A model generated the notes under the pieces. It had not been told where the DNA came from and ran no database searches. It was given only the letters and a program-made list of their open reading frames with translations. A stretch of 64,000 bases of DNA from assembly GCA_038329965.1 (NCBI GenBank), contig JBBQNN010000009.1, positions 10,110 to 74,109 of the forward strand, given 5' to 3'. This stretch comes from QHCA01 sp003244095 (GTDB lineage Bacteria > Actinomycetota > Actinomycetes > Mycobacteriales > QHCA01). Below are positions 8,124-18,064 of this stretch, in pieces. The translations under genes and the position numbers were made by a program. Positions within the stretch are counted from its first letter, which is position 1. Every line of letters starts with the position of its first letter.

Positions 8124-9641
8124 TCACTTCTCGCGGCGGGCCGCGTCGCGCGAGTGGTCGGCCCGGCGGCCCGCGGCCGTGTCCCCGCCGCCTGCGCTCT
8201 GCTTGTTCAGGGATGCCGAGTCGACGTTGTTCTGGCTCTCTGGATCGGTGATTCCCGGCGAGCGGACCCGGGCCATGACCTGCCCGCCGCCCTTGACCTG
8301 CACGGTGACGGTGGCTGTCGTCGACGCGCCGGAGGCGAGCGGGGCGTGCTTGCACGTCAGCGTCTGCTGTCGGGTGCAGGCCCACCCGCGCAGGCCGGAG
8401 CCCGGCTCCGGGCTCTCCGGGGCGGTGATGACCAGGGTGATCTCGGCGGTGGGGCCGGGCCCGACGTTCGATACGTGCACCTTGACCGCCGCCCGGCCGT
8501 GCTGGGTGGCCGCGTTGGTGACCCGTACGCCGAGATCGGCGCGGCGGGGCACCGGCAGGACCGGCACCCGTGGGCCCGGTAGCAGGGCGGCCGGAGTGAC
8601 CCTGGCCGGTGCGACGGCGGCCGTGGCCCGCGGCCGTGTCCCCGCCGCGGCGCGCGCGAGCACGCCCGTGGTGGCGCGCACGGCGCCCGGCCCGATCAGG
8701 GCTGCGATCGAGTCGCTGCCGGGCAGGGCGGTTGCTCCCGGTGCCGGCGCGCCCGCCGCGCTGGGCGGTTCTTCCGGCCGGACAGTCGGATCGGACGAGA
8801 TCACCGTGACTCCGGTCAGCAGGACCACGGCGACGACCGCAGCCGCGGCGGCCAGGCCGGCTGAGGCGTTGGCCGTCCCGAAGTTGTCCTGGGCCCACCG
8901 CCTGGGCCGGACCAGCCGGCCGCGCCCCGCGGTCGGCCCGGTGCCGGCCGCGACGTACGCAGCGGCATGGGAGCCGAGGACGAGGGGGCCGAGCATGCCG
9001 CGCAGGCCCGTGTCGAGTTTGCCCAGCTGCCCGCACAACGCCGTGCAACGGTGGCAGTCGTCGACGTGCTTGTCGTCCTCGGGTACGTGGGCGCCGAAGC
9101 GCTGTGCCGCCCAGTGGCAGGCGGGATCGTTGGTGCTGTCCACGTGCTCCTGCAGGTAGGCCTGGCGCAACCGCTCGCGGGCCCGGCCGGTCAGTGCGGT
9201 AACGGCGCTCGGCGCCAGGCCCAGCAGCCGGCCGACCTGGGCGGGCGTCTCGCTCTCGACCTCGGTGTGCCACAGGATCAGTTGCCAGCGTTCGGGCAGC
9301 CGCGCGAAGGCCGGGGCGGCCAGCGTCCGCTCGGCCAACCGCGTTCTCGTGAGGATCCGGTCGTCGTGCGCCGAGCGAAGCGCGGTGAGCAGGTACGGGC
9401 GGAACGCGACGTCTGGCCCGCCGCCGCGCTGCAGCGTGGCCAGCACTGTCGCGAGAGCCTCGTCCACGAGCTCGTCCGCCTCGGCCGGGCTCAGGGTCAG
9501 CAGCGCGCTCAGCCGGCGAGCGGCCTGCAGGTGCCGGGCGGACAGCTCGGCGTACGCAGGCAGCCGGCCGAGCCGGGCGGCCTTGATCAGGTGGGCATCG
9601 CTCGGCCGGCTCCTTGCTAGCGCGATCGATGGAGAGGTCAT
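8124..9641 (-). CDS. ECF-type sigma factor fused to anti-sigma-like zinc motif, membrane helix and extracellular domain
   Basis: 505-residue single-chain regulator. Residues ~15-95 resemble sigma region 2 and ~112-165 region 4 (RLPERWQLILWHTEVESETPAQVGRLLGLAPSAVTAL...RARERLRQAY). A HVDDCHRC motif follows (H192, C196, C199), the HxxxCxxC of zinc-binding anti-sigma domains, then one transmembrane helix (~258-281), an Ala/Pro-rich stretch and a Ser/Thr-rich CARDB/DUF11-like beta domain (~365-475). Topology would put sigma and zinc parts inside and the beta domain outside. ATG 9641 starts MTSPSIALARSRPSDAHLIKAARLGR; longer upstream sequence reads as non-coding. Related ECF groups with C-terminal extensions are known in actinobacteria. 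The target regulon is unknown. Confidence 0.82.
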   Translation of the reverse strand: MTSPSIALARSRPSDAHLIKAARLGRLPAYAELSARHLQAARRLSALLTLSPAEADELVDEALATVLATLQRGGGPDVAFRPYLLTALRSAHDDRILTRTRLAERTLAAPAFARLPERWQLILWHTEVESETPAQVGRLLGLAPSAVTALTGRARERLRQAYLQEHVDSTNDPACHWAAQRFGAHVPEDDKHVDDCHRCTALCGQLGKLDTGLRGMLGPLVLGSHAAAYVAAGTGPTAGRGRLVRPRRWAQDNFGTANASAGLAAAAAVVAVVLLTGVTVISSDPTVRPEEPPSAAGAPAPGATALPGSDSIAALIGPGAVRATTGVLARAAAGTRPRATAAVAPARVTPAALLPGPRVPVLPVPRRADLGVRVTNAATQHGRAAVKVHVSNVGPGPTAEITLVITAPESPEPGSGLRGWACTRQQTLTCKHAPLASGASTTATVTVQVKGGGQVMARVRSPGITDPESQNNVDSASLNKQSAGGGDTAAGRRADHSRDAARREK

Positions 9642-9788
9642 CGGCTCACCGGGGGCTGGGAGGCGCCCGGCAGGGTGGCAGGAGCTCTCCCCAAAAGAGT
9701 AGGTCGTCCCCAGCCCGTACCGGGGGCGTTCTGCCAGAATGCCGGTGTCAGCGGTGGGCGCCGCCGCCCCTTCTGCCACCCTTGGCTG

Positions 9789-10967
9789 ATGGACGTCCGT
9801 ACGGGCCTGCCGGTGGTGGGAATGGTGGGTGCCGGCCAACTGGCCCGGATGACACACCAGGCCTCGATCGCTCTCGGCCTGTCGTTGCGCGTCCTCGCCA
9901 CCAGCCGCGACGACGCGGCGGCGCTCGTCGCGGCGGATGTGACGGTCGGTGACCACAGGTCCTACGACACCCTGCTGGCCTTTGCGGAGGGCTGTGACGT
10001 GCTCACCTTCGACCACGAGCACGTGCCCGGCGACCTGCTGAGCGAGCTGGTGTCGTCGGGTGTCGTGGTGCTGCCCGGCCCCGACGCGCTGCTGCACGCG
10101 CAGGACAAGCAGGTCCTACGCGAGCGGCTGTCCGCCCTGGGATTCGCCGTGCCGCGCTGGTCGGTGGTGACGACCGCTCAGGACGTCGTCGGCTTCGCCG
10201 ACGGCACGTGGCCGGTCGTCGCCAAGGCGGTGCGCGGAGGGTACGACGGACGCGGCGTGTGGTTCCTGGCCGATGCGGAGCAGGCCCGTGAATTGTTCGA
10301 TGCGCGACAGGCCGCGGCTCGCGTGGTGACGGGGGCGCACCTGATCGTCGAGGAGCGGGTGCCGCTGGTGCGTGAGCTGTCGGCCGTGATCGCGCGGTCG
10401 CCGTACGGTCAGGTGGCTACCTGGCCCGTCGTCGAGACCGTGCAGCGGGACGGGATCTGTGTCGAGGTGCTCGCGCCGGCACCGGGTGTCGGCGCCGACA
10501 CCGCGATCGCGGCGCAGCACCTGGCGATCCGGATCGCCCAGGCATTTGATGTCGTCGGCGTGCTCGCCGTGGAGCTGTTCGACACCGGCCGTGAACTGCT
10601 GGTCAACGAGCTCGCCATGCGGCCGCACAACTCCGGCCACTGGACGATCGAGGGGTCGCGTACCTCGCAGTTCGAGCAGCACCTGCGCGCCGTGCTCGAC
10701 TACCCGCTGGGCGCCACCGCGCCGACCGCGCCCGCGATCGCCATGGCCAACGTCCTGGGCGGACCGGACGGCGCCACCGGGATCGACGGGCGGCTGCATC
10801 ACCTGCTCGCGCTTGACCCCGGGATCAAGGTGCACCTGTACGGCAAGAGCAGCCGGCCCGGCCGCAAGATCGGGCACGTCACGGCGCTCGACAAGGACAT
10901 GGTCACGGCGCGGCGGCGGGCGGCGCGGGCCGCCGGGGCACTCGGGAGGGATGTCGCGCATGACTGA
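9789..10967 (+). CDS. purK: 5-(carboxyamino)imidazole ribonucleotide synthase
   Basis: PurK: ATP-grasp enzyme converting AIR, bicarbonate and ATP to N5-CAIR in de novo purine synthesis. 392 residues starting MDVRTGLPVVGMVGAGQLARM, the family's N-terminal nucleotide-binding signature. The ATP-grasp core shows VVAKAVRGGYDGRGVWFL, HLIVEERVPLVRELSAVIARS and the C-terminal ELFDTGRELLVNELAMRPHNSGHWT. ATG 9789 is chosen over an upstream ATG (9675) because the extra 38 residues match nothing in the family and overlap the sigma-factor promoter region. The last 8 bases overlap purE, so the two are translationally coupled. Confidence 0.95.
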   Translation: MDVRTGLPVVGMVGAGQLARMTHQASIALGLSLRVLATSRDDAAALVAADVTVGDHRSYDTLLAFAEGCDVLTFDHEHVPGDLLSELVSSGVVVLPGPDALLHAQDKQVLRERLSALGFAVPRWSVVTTAQDVVGFADGTWPVVAKAVRGGYDGRGVWFLADAEQARELFDARQAAARVVTGAHLIVEERVPLVRELSAVIARSPYGQVATWPVVETVQRDGICVEVLAPAPGVGADTAIAAQHLAIRIAQAFDVVGVLAVELFDTGRELLVNELAMRPHNSGHWTIEGSRTSQFEQHLRAVLDYPLGATAPTAPAIAMANVLGGPDGATGIDGRLHHLLALDPGIKVHLYGKSSRPGRKIGHVTALDKDMVTARRRAARAAGALGRDVAHD

Positions 10968-11466
10968 CGACCAGCCGCTGGTGGGCGTGATCATGGGCAG
11001 CGACTCCGACTGGCCGGTGATGTCGGGGGCCGTGCAGGCTCTGCGCGACTTCGGGGTCGCCCACGAAGCGCACGTGGTGTCCGCCCACCGCGCCCCCCAG
11101 GTGATGCTCGACTACGCGGTGGGCGCGGCCGGCCGTGGGCTGCGCGTGATCATCGCCGGGGCCGGCGGTGCGGCACACCTGCCGGGCATGGTCGCCGCGG
11201 CCACGCCGCTGCCGGTGATCGGCGTGCCGGTGCCGCTGCGGCACCTCGACGGGCTCGACTCGCTGCTGTCCATCGTGCAGATGCCCGCCGGGGTGCCGGT
11301 GGCCACCGTGTCGGTGGCCGGTGCCCGCAACGCCGGGCTGCTCGCGGTTCGGATCCTGGCGGTGGCCGACGCCCCGCTGCGGGTGCGGATGGTGGCCTTC
11401 CAGGAGGACCTGCAGCGCAGCGTTGCCGCCAAGGACGCCGCCCTGCAGCGCCAGATACCGTCCTGA
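10960..11466 (+). CDS. purE: N5-carboxyaminoimidazole ribonucleotide mutase
   Basis: PurE class I: rearranges N5-CAIR to CAIR, the step after PurK. 168 residues with the hallmark VGVIMGSDSDWPVM at the N-terminus, VVSAHRAPQVMLDY with the catalytic His, and GAGGAAHLPGMVAAATPLPVIGVPV. ATG 10960 begins MTDDQPL. ATG 10951 (MSRMTDD) is less likely because the GGGAGGG RBS (10944-10950) directly abuts it, while 10960 sits at a normal spacing. The start lies inside the end of purK, an overlap typical of coupled purine genes. Confidence 0.95.
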   Translation: MTDDQPLVGVIMGSDSDWPVMSGAVQALRDFGVAHEAHVVSAHRAPQVMLDYAVGAAGRGLRVIIAGAGGAAHLPGMVAAATPLPVIGVPVPLRHLDGLDSLLSIVQMPAGVPVATVSVAGARNAGLLAVRILAVADAPLRVRMVAFQEDLQRSVAAKDAALQRQIPS

Positions 11467-11475
11467 CGGGCCTCG

Positions 11476-14474
11476 TCATGCCATCCGGGTGAAGGCGTCG
11501 CGGACCCGGCGGACGTCGCGTCGGCGCTGTTCGTAGGTCGCGCCGATCAGCAGCAGCAGCAGGCCGGCCGCCGCCAGGGGCAGCCACCGGCGCCGAGCAG
11601 CAGCGGCGCCTGCAGCCGCCGCCGGGCCCCGGCCAGCAGTACGGCGAGCGCGGCGCCGCCGAGGGCCAGCGGCCGGACCGCGTCCGGCGCCTCGACGTAC
11701 AGCGCGGCCAGGCTGGGCAACAGGCCCGCGGCCAGCCCCGGTCCGTATGCCGCCCACGAGGACAGTGGGCGCTGGCGGCGGCGCAGCCGGCCCAGGAAGA
11801 GGGCGGCCACGACCGGCGGGACGGTGTAGGCCTCGGGCGCGGTGACGCCGATGTCGGCCAGCCGTACCCACGAGGCCGCGATCAGCAGGACGGTGCCGAC
11901 CAGCGAGGCCCAGCGCCGGTCCGGGCGCAGGGCCGTCGCGCCCACGGCCGTGCCGGCCACGCAGAGGGCGACGCTCAGCGCCAGCGGGTGGGTCACGGTC
12001 AACGCGACCCCGACCAGGCCACCGGCAGCGGCCACCCACTCGCCGGCCACCGCCTCCCACGGCCGGGTGCGGCGCCCCACGGCGGCCGCGAGCGCGAGCC
12101 CGGCGGCTACCGCCAGCGCACCGAACGCGCCCACGTAGGCCGGCTGCCCAGCGGCCATGGTCGCGGCGACGCCGTCCAGCACGGCGGCGGAGCCGGCGAC
12201 GACGGTGGCCACCCGCACCACCGCCGTGGTGCGGCCGTGAACGGCAGCCACCAGGGTCGCTGCGGCGAGTACGGAGAGCGCCACGACGGTGGCCGGCGCG
12301 GTGGCGAGTGACCAGGCCAGCGCCGTCGCGGCGAGCACCGCCGCGGTTGCGCCGGCGGCGGCGGGTGCGACGAGGCCGCCGGGACGGCCGAGCGTCGCTG
12401 CCAGCGCCGCGGCGACCCCGATCCCGATGACGGCGAGCACCGCGGGCACCAGCGCGCCGCCGGACCAGTGCACCCCCGGCGCGAGGGCGCGGACTGTCCC
12501 CGGCGCCGCCCCCCAACCGGTCGCGAACCAGGCGTACGGTGCGGCGTAAGCCTGCACCAGCGGCCGGCCCACCGTGGCCAGCGCGCCGATCATCGGCAGG
12601 GCGCCGGCGGCGAGGGTCCCGAGGACGCCGATGACCAGCGCGCGCGCGTGGAGCGGCAGGCGGCGCTCGGCGACGTGCGCGGCGGCCGCCGCCGCGGCGG
12701 CCACCCCCAGCATGGCCCAGGCCGCTCCGGTCGCCGTACCGCCGGAGACCAGCACGACAGCCGCCGCCTCGGCGGCGAGGGCGGGACCGAGCAGCCCGGC
12801 GGCCACCGCGCCGACGGTGGCCCGCCCGGCCACGACGGCGCACCCGGCCAGGAGCACCGCCGTCGCCGCCAGCACGATCACCGTGCCGGGGCGTTCGGCC
12901 AGCGAGCCGGCCAGGGTGATCGACAGCAACGCCAGCCCTGCGGCACCGGCGGCCAGGCTGCCCAGGCCGCGCCGCAGCAGGGCCGCGAACAGGCAGCAGA
13001 CGGCCGCGACGGCACCCTGGGTCGCCAGTGCGGCGACGCGGGTGGAGCCGAGGGCGAGTGGTGCGAGGACGGCCGCGAGCAGCAGCCCGGCGTAGCTGCA
13101 GGCGAGCACGGCACGCCGGCCGGCTACCAGCGAGGCGAGCCCGGTCGCGGCAGCCGCGAGCAGCAGGGCGGTGGCCAGGACGCTGGGACTGTAGGACCAG
13201 GCCACGTGCGGGCCGACGGCCACGCGGGCGCTGACCGGTGCGCCGGCCCATGGCCGCCGCAACCAGAGGAAGGGCCCGGCCAGGGCAACGGTCACCGGCG
13301 TGAGGATGGCGAGGCCGGCGGCACCGAACAGCACCCAGGCGGCGCCCGCCGACCCGCGCCGCCAGTTCCTGGACATCGCCAGCGCGGCGAGGGCGAGCAG
13401 CAGCGCGGCACCGGCCGGCGCGACGGCCCCGGCGCCGTGCAGGCTCGGCAGCGCCAGCCCGACGCCGGCCGCCGCAACCGGCAGGATGCCGAGGCCGGCC
13501 AGCAGGGCGCGGCCCAGCCCTGTCCCGGCCAGCACGGCGGCCCCGACGATCAGCAGTCCGGCGAGAGCCAGGGTGGCAGCCGGCCGGGCCGGTGCGTCGG
13601 CGAACGTGAAGATGGCGGCCACGGGGATCGCGTACGCCGCGGCGACGCCGCCGAAGATCCAGGCGATGACCCGCTCCGGTCGCAGTCCGACCCGGCCCCG
13701 GGTGGCAGCGAGTACGGCGACGTTCAGCCCGATCGCGATGGTGGCGGCCAGCGCCGTGCCGGTCGGGGTGACGCGCGGCAGTGCGCCCACCGCCAGCGGC
13801 ACCGGCAACTGGGCGACCGACAGGCCGGCTACCCGGGTCAGGCGCACCGGCACCAGTGCCGGGTAGGCCACCGCCACCGCGGCGATCACGGCGGTGGCGG
13901 CAGCGGCGTAGCCCCATCCGTCGGCCCGGTCGAGGCCGAGGGCACCGGCCCGGTAGGCGGCATAGGCATCCGTGCACATCAGCACCAGGCCGAGGAGGGC
14001 GATCGTCTCCGCGGTGGCGGTCAGCCGGTGGCGGACCAGCCAGGCCGGCAGGCCGAGGGTGACCGCGGTGAGGGTCATCAGGATCGCGGCCCGGCCGGCC
14101 AGCCCGAACCGGCCCCAGGCCACCACGGTGAAGACCACTACAGCCACCGTCAGGAGCAGGCCGCCCAGGGCCAGCAGGATGCCCTGCACCGAGCGCGGGG
14201 AGGACTCGCGGGCGGTGGGGCGCGGCGCCCACGCGGGGGGCGGCGGGAAGCCGGCAGGCGGGGGCCGTAGGGAGCGCGGGACGGGCCGGGTGCCCGCCGC
14301 GACCGGCACCGGTGGGGTGACCGCGGTGCCGGCGTTGGCGGCGATCGCCTGGTCGACGTTCCACAACTCGGCGGCAGCCGGACCGTTCAGCGGGAGCCCG
14401 CACCGGGGGCAGGCTCGTGCCCGTGGTGGCAGGGCGGCCGTACAGTCGGGACAGCGCTGCGCGAGATGCTCCAT
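11476..14474 (-). CDS. SCO7613-C-terminal-domain-like multi-spanning membrane protein, frame broken near 3' end
   Basis: Large polytopic membrane protein of unknown function. It starts at 14474 with a zinc ribbon (CPDC...CPRCGLPL), then a proline-rich linker and roughly thirty hydrophobic segments rich in Ala, Val and Leu. The first frame ends abnormally at 11547 with a Cys-rich tail. From about 11594 down to 11476 the next frame encodes RWLPLAAAGLLLLLIGATYEQ and RRRDVRRVRDAFTRMA, the ending usual for this family as I recall it. A net deletion, not a multiple of three and probably removing several dozen codons, therefore lies near 11590. It may be a real mutation or an assembly collapse in GC-rich sequence. 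Confidence 0.7.
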
Positions 14475-14558
14475 GACGGCAGTTTCCCCACCCGCGCGGG
14501 GGTTCGTGGAGAGCAGAAGTACTCAGCCGCCACCTCGCTCCGCTCGATGCTCACTCGC

Positions 14559-15890
14559 TCAAGGCCGGCCCAGGGCGCGGTACTGCCAGCCCGCGGCGCG
14601 CCACGACACCGGGTCCAGGGCGTTGCGGCCGTCGACGATGCGCCGCTGGCGAACGACCGACCCCAGGACGGCCGGATCGAGCTCGCGGAACTCCGCCCAC
14701 TCGGTGAGCATCAGGACCAGGTCGGCGTCGCGGCTGGCGGCCAGCGTGCTGGCGGCGTAGGACAGGTGCGGGAAGCGCGCCCGGGCGCTGTCCATGGCTT
14801 GCGGGTCGTACACCTCGACGAGGGCACCCTGCTGGTGCAGCCGGCTGGCCACGTCGAGAGCCGGGGAGTCGCGGACGTCGTCGGAGTTGGGCTTGAAGGC
14901 CGCACCGAGCACGGCGACACGCTTGCCGGCGAACGTACCGTCGGTCAGCTCCCGGGCCAGGTCGATCGCCCGGTCGCGGCGGCGCAGGTTGATCGAGTCC
15001 ACCTCGCGCAGGAACGACAGCGCCTGGTCGACGCCGAGCTCGCCGGCCCGGGCCATGAACGCGCGGATGTCCTTGGGCAGGCAGCCACCGCCGAAGCCCA
15101 GCCCCGCGTTGAGGAAGCGGCCGCCGATGCGGTTGTCGTAGGACAGCGCCTCGGACAGCTTCGTCACGTCGGCCCGTGCGGCCTCGCAGACCTCAGCCAT
15201 CGCGTTGATGAAGGAGATCTTGGTGGCGAGGAACGCATTGGCCGCTACCTTGACCAGCTCGGCGGTCGCCAGGTCGGTGACGACCACGGGTACGCCCGCC
15301 TCGATCAGCGCCGCGTAGACCTCGCGCAGCCCGCGTTCGGCCTCGGCGTCGGCCACCCCGAACACCAGCCGGTCGGGTCGCAGCGTGTCGTGTACCGCGT
15401 TGCCCTCGCGCAGGAACTCCGGGCTCCACGCGAGGGCCACGTGCTCCGCCGCGGGTGCGTGTGCCAGCAGGAGCCGGGCCATCAGCGCCGCCGTACCGGC
15501 AGGGACCGTGGACTTGCCCACCACCAGGCACCTGCGGGTGAGCAGCGGTGCGAGCGAGGAGAAGGCCGCCGCGACGTGCGTCAGATCGGCGGCGTTCTCG
15601 CCGAGCTTCTGCGGGGTGCCGACGCAGACGAAGTGCACGTCGCCGAAGTCCGCCGCGTCCTCGTACGACGTCGTGAAGCGCAGCCGCCCGCTGGCCAGGC
15701 CCTTGCACAGCAACTCGGGCAGCTCGGGCTCGAAGAAGGGCAGGTCGCCGGCGGACAGCCGGGCCACCTTGTCCCGGTCGACGTCCAGCCCGACGACGTC
15801 GAAGCCCAGCTCGGTCATGCACGCCGCGTGGGTGGCGCCCAGGTAGCCCGTACCGAGCACGGTGATCCTCGGCCTGCCGTCGTCAGCCAT
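14559..15890 (-). CDS. ugd: UDP-glucose 6-dehydrogenase family protein
   Basis: NAD-dependent nucleotide-sugar dehydrogenase, most likely oxidising UDP-glucose to UDP-glucuronate for surface polysaccharide. 443 residues: N-terminal Rossmann motif ITVLGTGYLGATHAACM, VCVGTPQK, KSTVPAGT, SPEFLREGNA, central KVAANAFLATKISFINAMAEVCE, active-site GFGGGCLPKD with catalytic Cys270 (codon at 15081-15083), and the C-terminal LGAAFKPNSDDVRDSPALDVA domain. ATG 15890 has TAGCCT seven bases upstream, consistent with leaderless initiation. GDP-mannose dehydrogenases share the fold, but the FKPNSDDVRDSP motif favours UDP-glucose. Confidence 0.92.
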   Translation of the reverse strand: MADDGRPRITVLGTGYLGATHAACMTELGFDVVGLDVDRDKVARLSAGDLPFFEPELPELLCKGLASGRLRFTTSYEDAADFGDVHFVCVGTPQKLGENAADLTHVAAAFSSLAPLLTRRCLVVGKSTVPAGTAALMARLLLAHAPAAEHVALAWSPEFLREGNAVHDTLRPDRLVFGVADAEAERGLREVYAALIEAGVPVVVTDLATAELVKVAANAFLATKISFINAMAEVCEAARADVTKLSEALSYDNRIGGRFLNAGLGFGGGCLPKDIRAFMARAGELGVDQALSFLREVDSINLRRRDRAIDLARELTDGTFAGKRVAVLGAAFKPNSDDVRDSPALDVASRLHQQGALVEVYDPQAMDSARARFPHLSYAASTLAASRDADLVLMLTEWAEFRELDPAVLGSVVRQRRIVDGRNALDPVSWRAAGWQYRALGRP

Positions 15891-15940
15891 CCGGCTCAGG
15901 CTACGAGGGCCGGTCATGCGCCGGTCATACGATGTCCTAC

Positions 15941-17095
15941 GTGAACCCCTCGTACGACGTCTACCGGCTGCCCGAGGAGCACGACCTGCTCCGCACGACC
16001 GTCCGCGAGCTGGCCGACAAGCACATCGCACCGCGGGCAGCCGAGATCGACGCCACCGGCGAGTTCCCCTGGGACGTCTACGACGTGCTGCGGCAGGCCG
16101 ACCTGCACGCGATCCACATCCCGGAGTCCTACGGTGGGGCGGGCGCCGACTCCATCGCGACCGTCATCGTCATCGAGGAGGTCGCGCGGGCCTGTGCCTC
16201 GTCGTCGCTGATCCCGGCCGTCAACAAGCTCGGCACGATGCCGCTCCTGCTCTCGGCGTCGGAGGAGTTGAAGGCCGAGGTGCTGCCACCGGTCGCCCGC
16301 GGCGAGGCGATGTTCTCCTACGCGCTGTCCGAGCGCGAGGCCGGCTCGGACGCGGCGGCGATGACGGCCCGGGCGGCGCGCGACGGCGACTCGTGGGTGC
16401 TCAACGGTACGAAGAGCTGGATCACCAACGCCGGCGTCTCCACCTACTACACCGTCATGGTCAAGACCGATCCGGCCGCCGGTGCCCGGGGGATCTCTGC
16501 GTTCGTGGTGCACAAGGACGACCCCGGCTTCTCCGTCGGTACGAAGGAACGCAAGCTCGGCATCAAGGGCTCGCCGACCTGCGAGATCCACTTCGACAAC
16601 TGCACCATCCCGGCCGGCCGGATCGTGGGTGAGCCCGGCACCGGGTTCAAGACCGCACTGCGCACCCTGGACCACACCCGGCTCACCATCGGGGCGCAGG
16701 CGGTCGGCATCGCGCGCGGCGCGATCGACGCGGCGACCGCGTACGTCAAGGAGCGCGAGCAGTTCGGGCGCCGGATCGCGGACTTCCAGGGGGTGCAGTT
16801 CATGCTCGCCGACATGGCGATGCGCACCGAGGCGGCCCGTCAGCTCATCTACGTCGCGGCGGCCCGGGCCGAGCGCGGCGAGCCGGACCTGACGTTCATC
16901 TCCGCGGCGGCCAAGTGCCTGGCGTCGGACACCGCCATGTCCGTGACCACCGACGCCGTGCAGCTCTTCGGCGGGTATGGCTACACCAAGGACTTCCCGG
17001 TCGAGCGGATGATGCGCGACGCCAAGATCACCCAGATCTACGAGGGGACCAACCAGGTGCAGCGCATGGTGATGGCTCGCCAGCTGCTGAGGTAG
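15941..17095 (+). CDS. acyl-CoA dehydrogenase
   Basis: Second acyl-CoA dehydrogenase of the window (about 384 residues). Diagnostic stretches: FSYALSEREAGSDAAAM, NGTKSWITNAGVSTYYTVM, GIKGSPTCEIHFDNCTIP, REQFGRRIADFQGVQFMLADM, AVQLFGGYGYTKDFPVERMMRDAK and IYEGTNQVQRMVMARQLL with the catalytic Glu. It resembles short- or branched-chain members such as FadE/AcdA. ATG 15932 would lie inside the TACGAT hexamer (15928-15933); GTG 15941 lies seven bases after it, so 15941 is the likelier start of a leaderless mRNA. It converges on the methyltransferase gene with only three bases between stops. Confidence 0.92.
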   Translation: MNPSYDVYRLPEEHDLLRTTVRELADKHIAPRAAEIDATGEFPWDVYDVLRQADLHAIHIPESYGGAGADSIATVIVIEEVARACASSSLIPAVNKLGTMPLLLSASEELKAEVLPPVARGEAMFSYALSEREAGSDAAAMTARAARDGDSWVLNGTKSWITNAGVSTYYTVMVKTDPAAGARGISAFVVHKDDPGFSVGTKERKLGIKGSPTCEIHFDNCTIPAGRIVGEPGTGFKTALRTLDHTRLTIGAQAVGIARGAIDAATAYVKEREQFGRRIADFQGVQFMLADMAMRTEAARQLIYVAAARAERGEPDLTFISAAAKCLASDTAMSVTTDAVQLFGGYGYTKDFPVERMMRDAKITQIYEGTNQVQRMVMARQLLR

Positions 17096-17098
17096 CGC

Positions 17099-17740
17099 TC
17101 ACCGGCTTCCGGCCCGGCCGACGTAGCGGATGCCGGTGGCCCGGATCAGGCCGGCCGTGACGGCGGCCTGTTCTGCTGCCTCGGTGACCTCGTGCAGGTC
17201 GGCGAAGAAGTACGCGGTTTCGGCGCTCAGCCGGGTGTCGAACCTCGCCGTCAGCGACCGCAGGATCTGCCGTCCCGTGTGCAGCTCGCGCAGCCAGCCC
17301 GGATGCCCGTCCGGCGCTGGTGGCGCCAGCCGTTCGAAGCACCACCGGGCGGTGGCCTCGTCGAAGCGTTCACGGGCCCACTCCACGACCACCAGCGTCC
17401 CGCCTGGCGCCAGTGCGGCCGCCACCCGGTCCAGGACGGTGTCCAGGCCGGCGACGCGATGCAGCGAGGTGCACGCCACGATGGCCTCGACCGGGTGCTT
17501 GACGGGGTAGCCCTCGAACTCCGCTTGGACGTAGCCCCGTGCTTGCGGCGCGTTCGGGTCGACCCCGACGGCTGCGTAGCCGGCGTCGTGCAGCGCCGGC
17601 ACGAACCCGCCCTTCGTCCCACAGCCGATCTCGAGCACGGTTGCCGGCGGGCGGGGCAGGTGATCGGCCACGAACGGCCAGGTGGCCGCCAGCCAGGGAT
17701 CCTCAAGTGTCATGCCCGTACGGTGGCTGCCTTCTGGCAT
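17099..17740 (-). CDS. class I SAM-dependent methyltransferase
   Basis: Methyltransferase of the 7-beta-strand class. Motif I is VLEIGCGTKGGFVPAL, followed by AVGVDPNAP (motif II region), EAIVACTSLHRV and a LAPGGTLVVVEWARERFDE segment. About 213 residues if started at ATG 17740 (MPEGSHRTGMTLEDPW); ATG 17713 is the alternative and gives a product nine residues shorter. The substrate is unknown. It is divergent from a truncated LysR gene at 17784, a layout typical of a LysR regulator and its target, so expression control may have been lost with the regulator. Confidence 0.8.
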   Translation of the reverse strand: MPEGSHRTGMTLEDPWLAATWPFVADHLPRPPATVLEIGCGTKGGFVPALHDAGYAAVGVDPNAPQARGYVQAEFEGYPVKHPVEAIVACTSLHRVAGLDTVLDRVAAALAPGGTLVVVEWARERFDEATARWCFERLAPPAPDGHPGWLRELHTGRQILRSLTARFDTRLSAETAYFFADLHEVTEAAEQAAVTAGLIRATGIRYVGRAGSR

Positions 17741-17783
17741 AACCACAACTGCGGGTTCCACAGGCCAGGCATACGCTGGCGAC

Positions 17784-17915
17784 ATGCTTGGTGTCGCCCG
17801 GCTGCGGCTGCTGGTCGCCGTCGCCGACGCCGGCTCGCTGACGGCGGTGGCGGCCGCACTCACCTTCAGCCAGCCGGCTGCGGATCGGATCGTTCTCGAG
17901 CGCCACCCCGACTAG
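17784..17915 (+). pseudogene. LysR-type regulator, truncated after the HTH
   Basis: Only 43 residues remain: MLGVARLRLLVAVADAGSLT, then AVAAALTFSQPAADRIVLER and an early TAG. This is the N-terminal winged HTH of a LysR regulator (normally ~300 residues), cut just where helix 3 should continue. TACGCT (17772-17777) still stands six bases before ATG 17784, so the old leaderless promoter survives. No effector domain is seen downstream. Confidence 0.75.
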
Positions 17916-18064
17916 CTCGGCCCGCACGCACCACGTGCGAATCGGCGGACCTGCCGCAAGTGATGGCCAGCCCTGGCTTGATGGTCGAGGTGCAGCCAAG
18001 AGTTAACCGAATCGTCTTCGTGTCGCTACCGGCGAGCCACCCCACCTACGGGCAAAATAGGGAG

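Noticed and set aside
11476..14403. A second full-length minus-strand frame overlapping the large membrane protein
   Set aside because: Outside its last ~120 bases it is Arg/Gly/Pro-rich and motif-free, as GC-rich shadow frames are; only its 3' end belongs to the real gene.
15932..15940. ATG 15932 as the acyl-CoA dehydrogenase start
   Set aside because: It falls inside the TACGAT hexamer; GTG 15941 has the spacing seen at other leaderless starts. The difference is only three residues.
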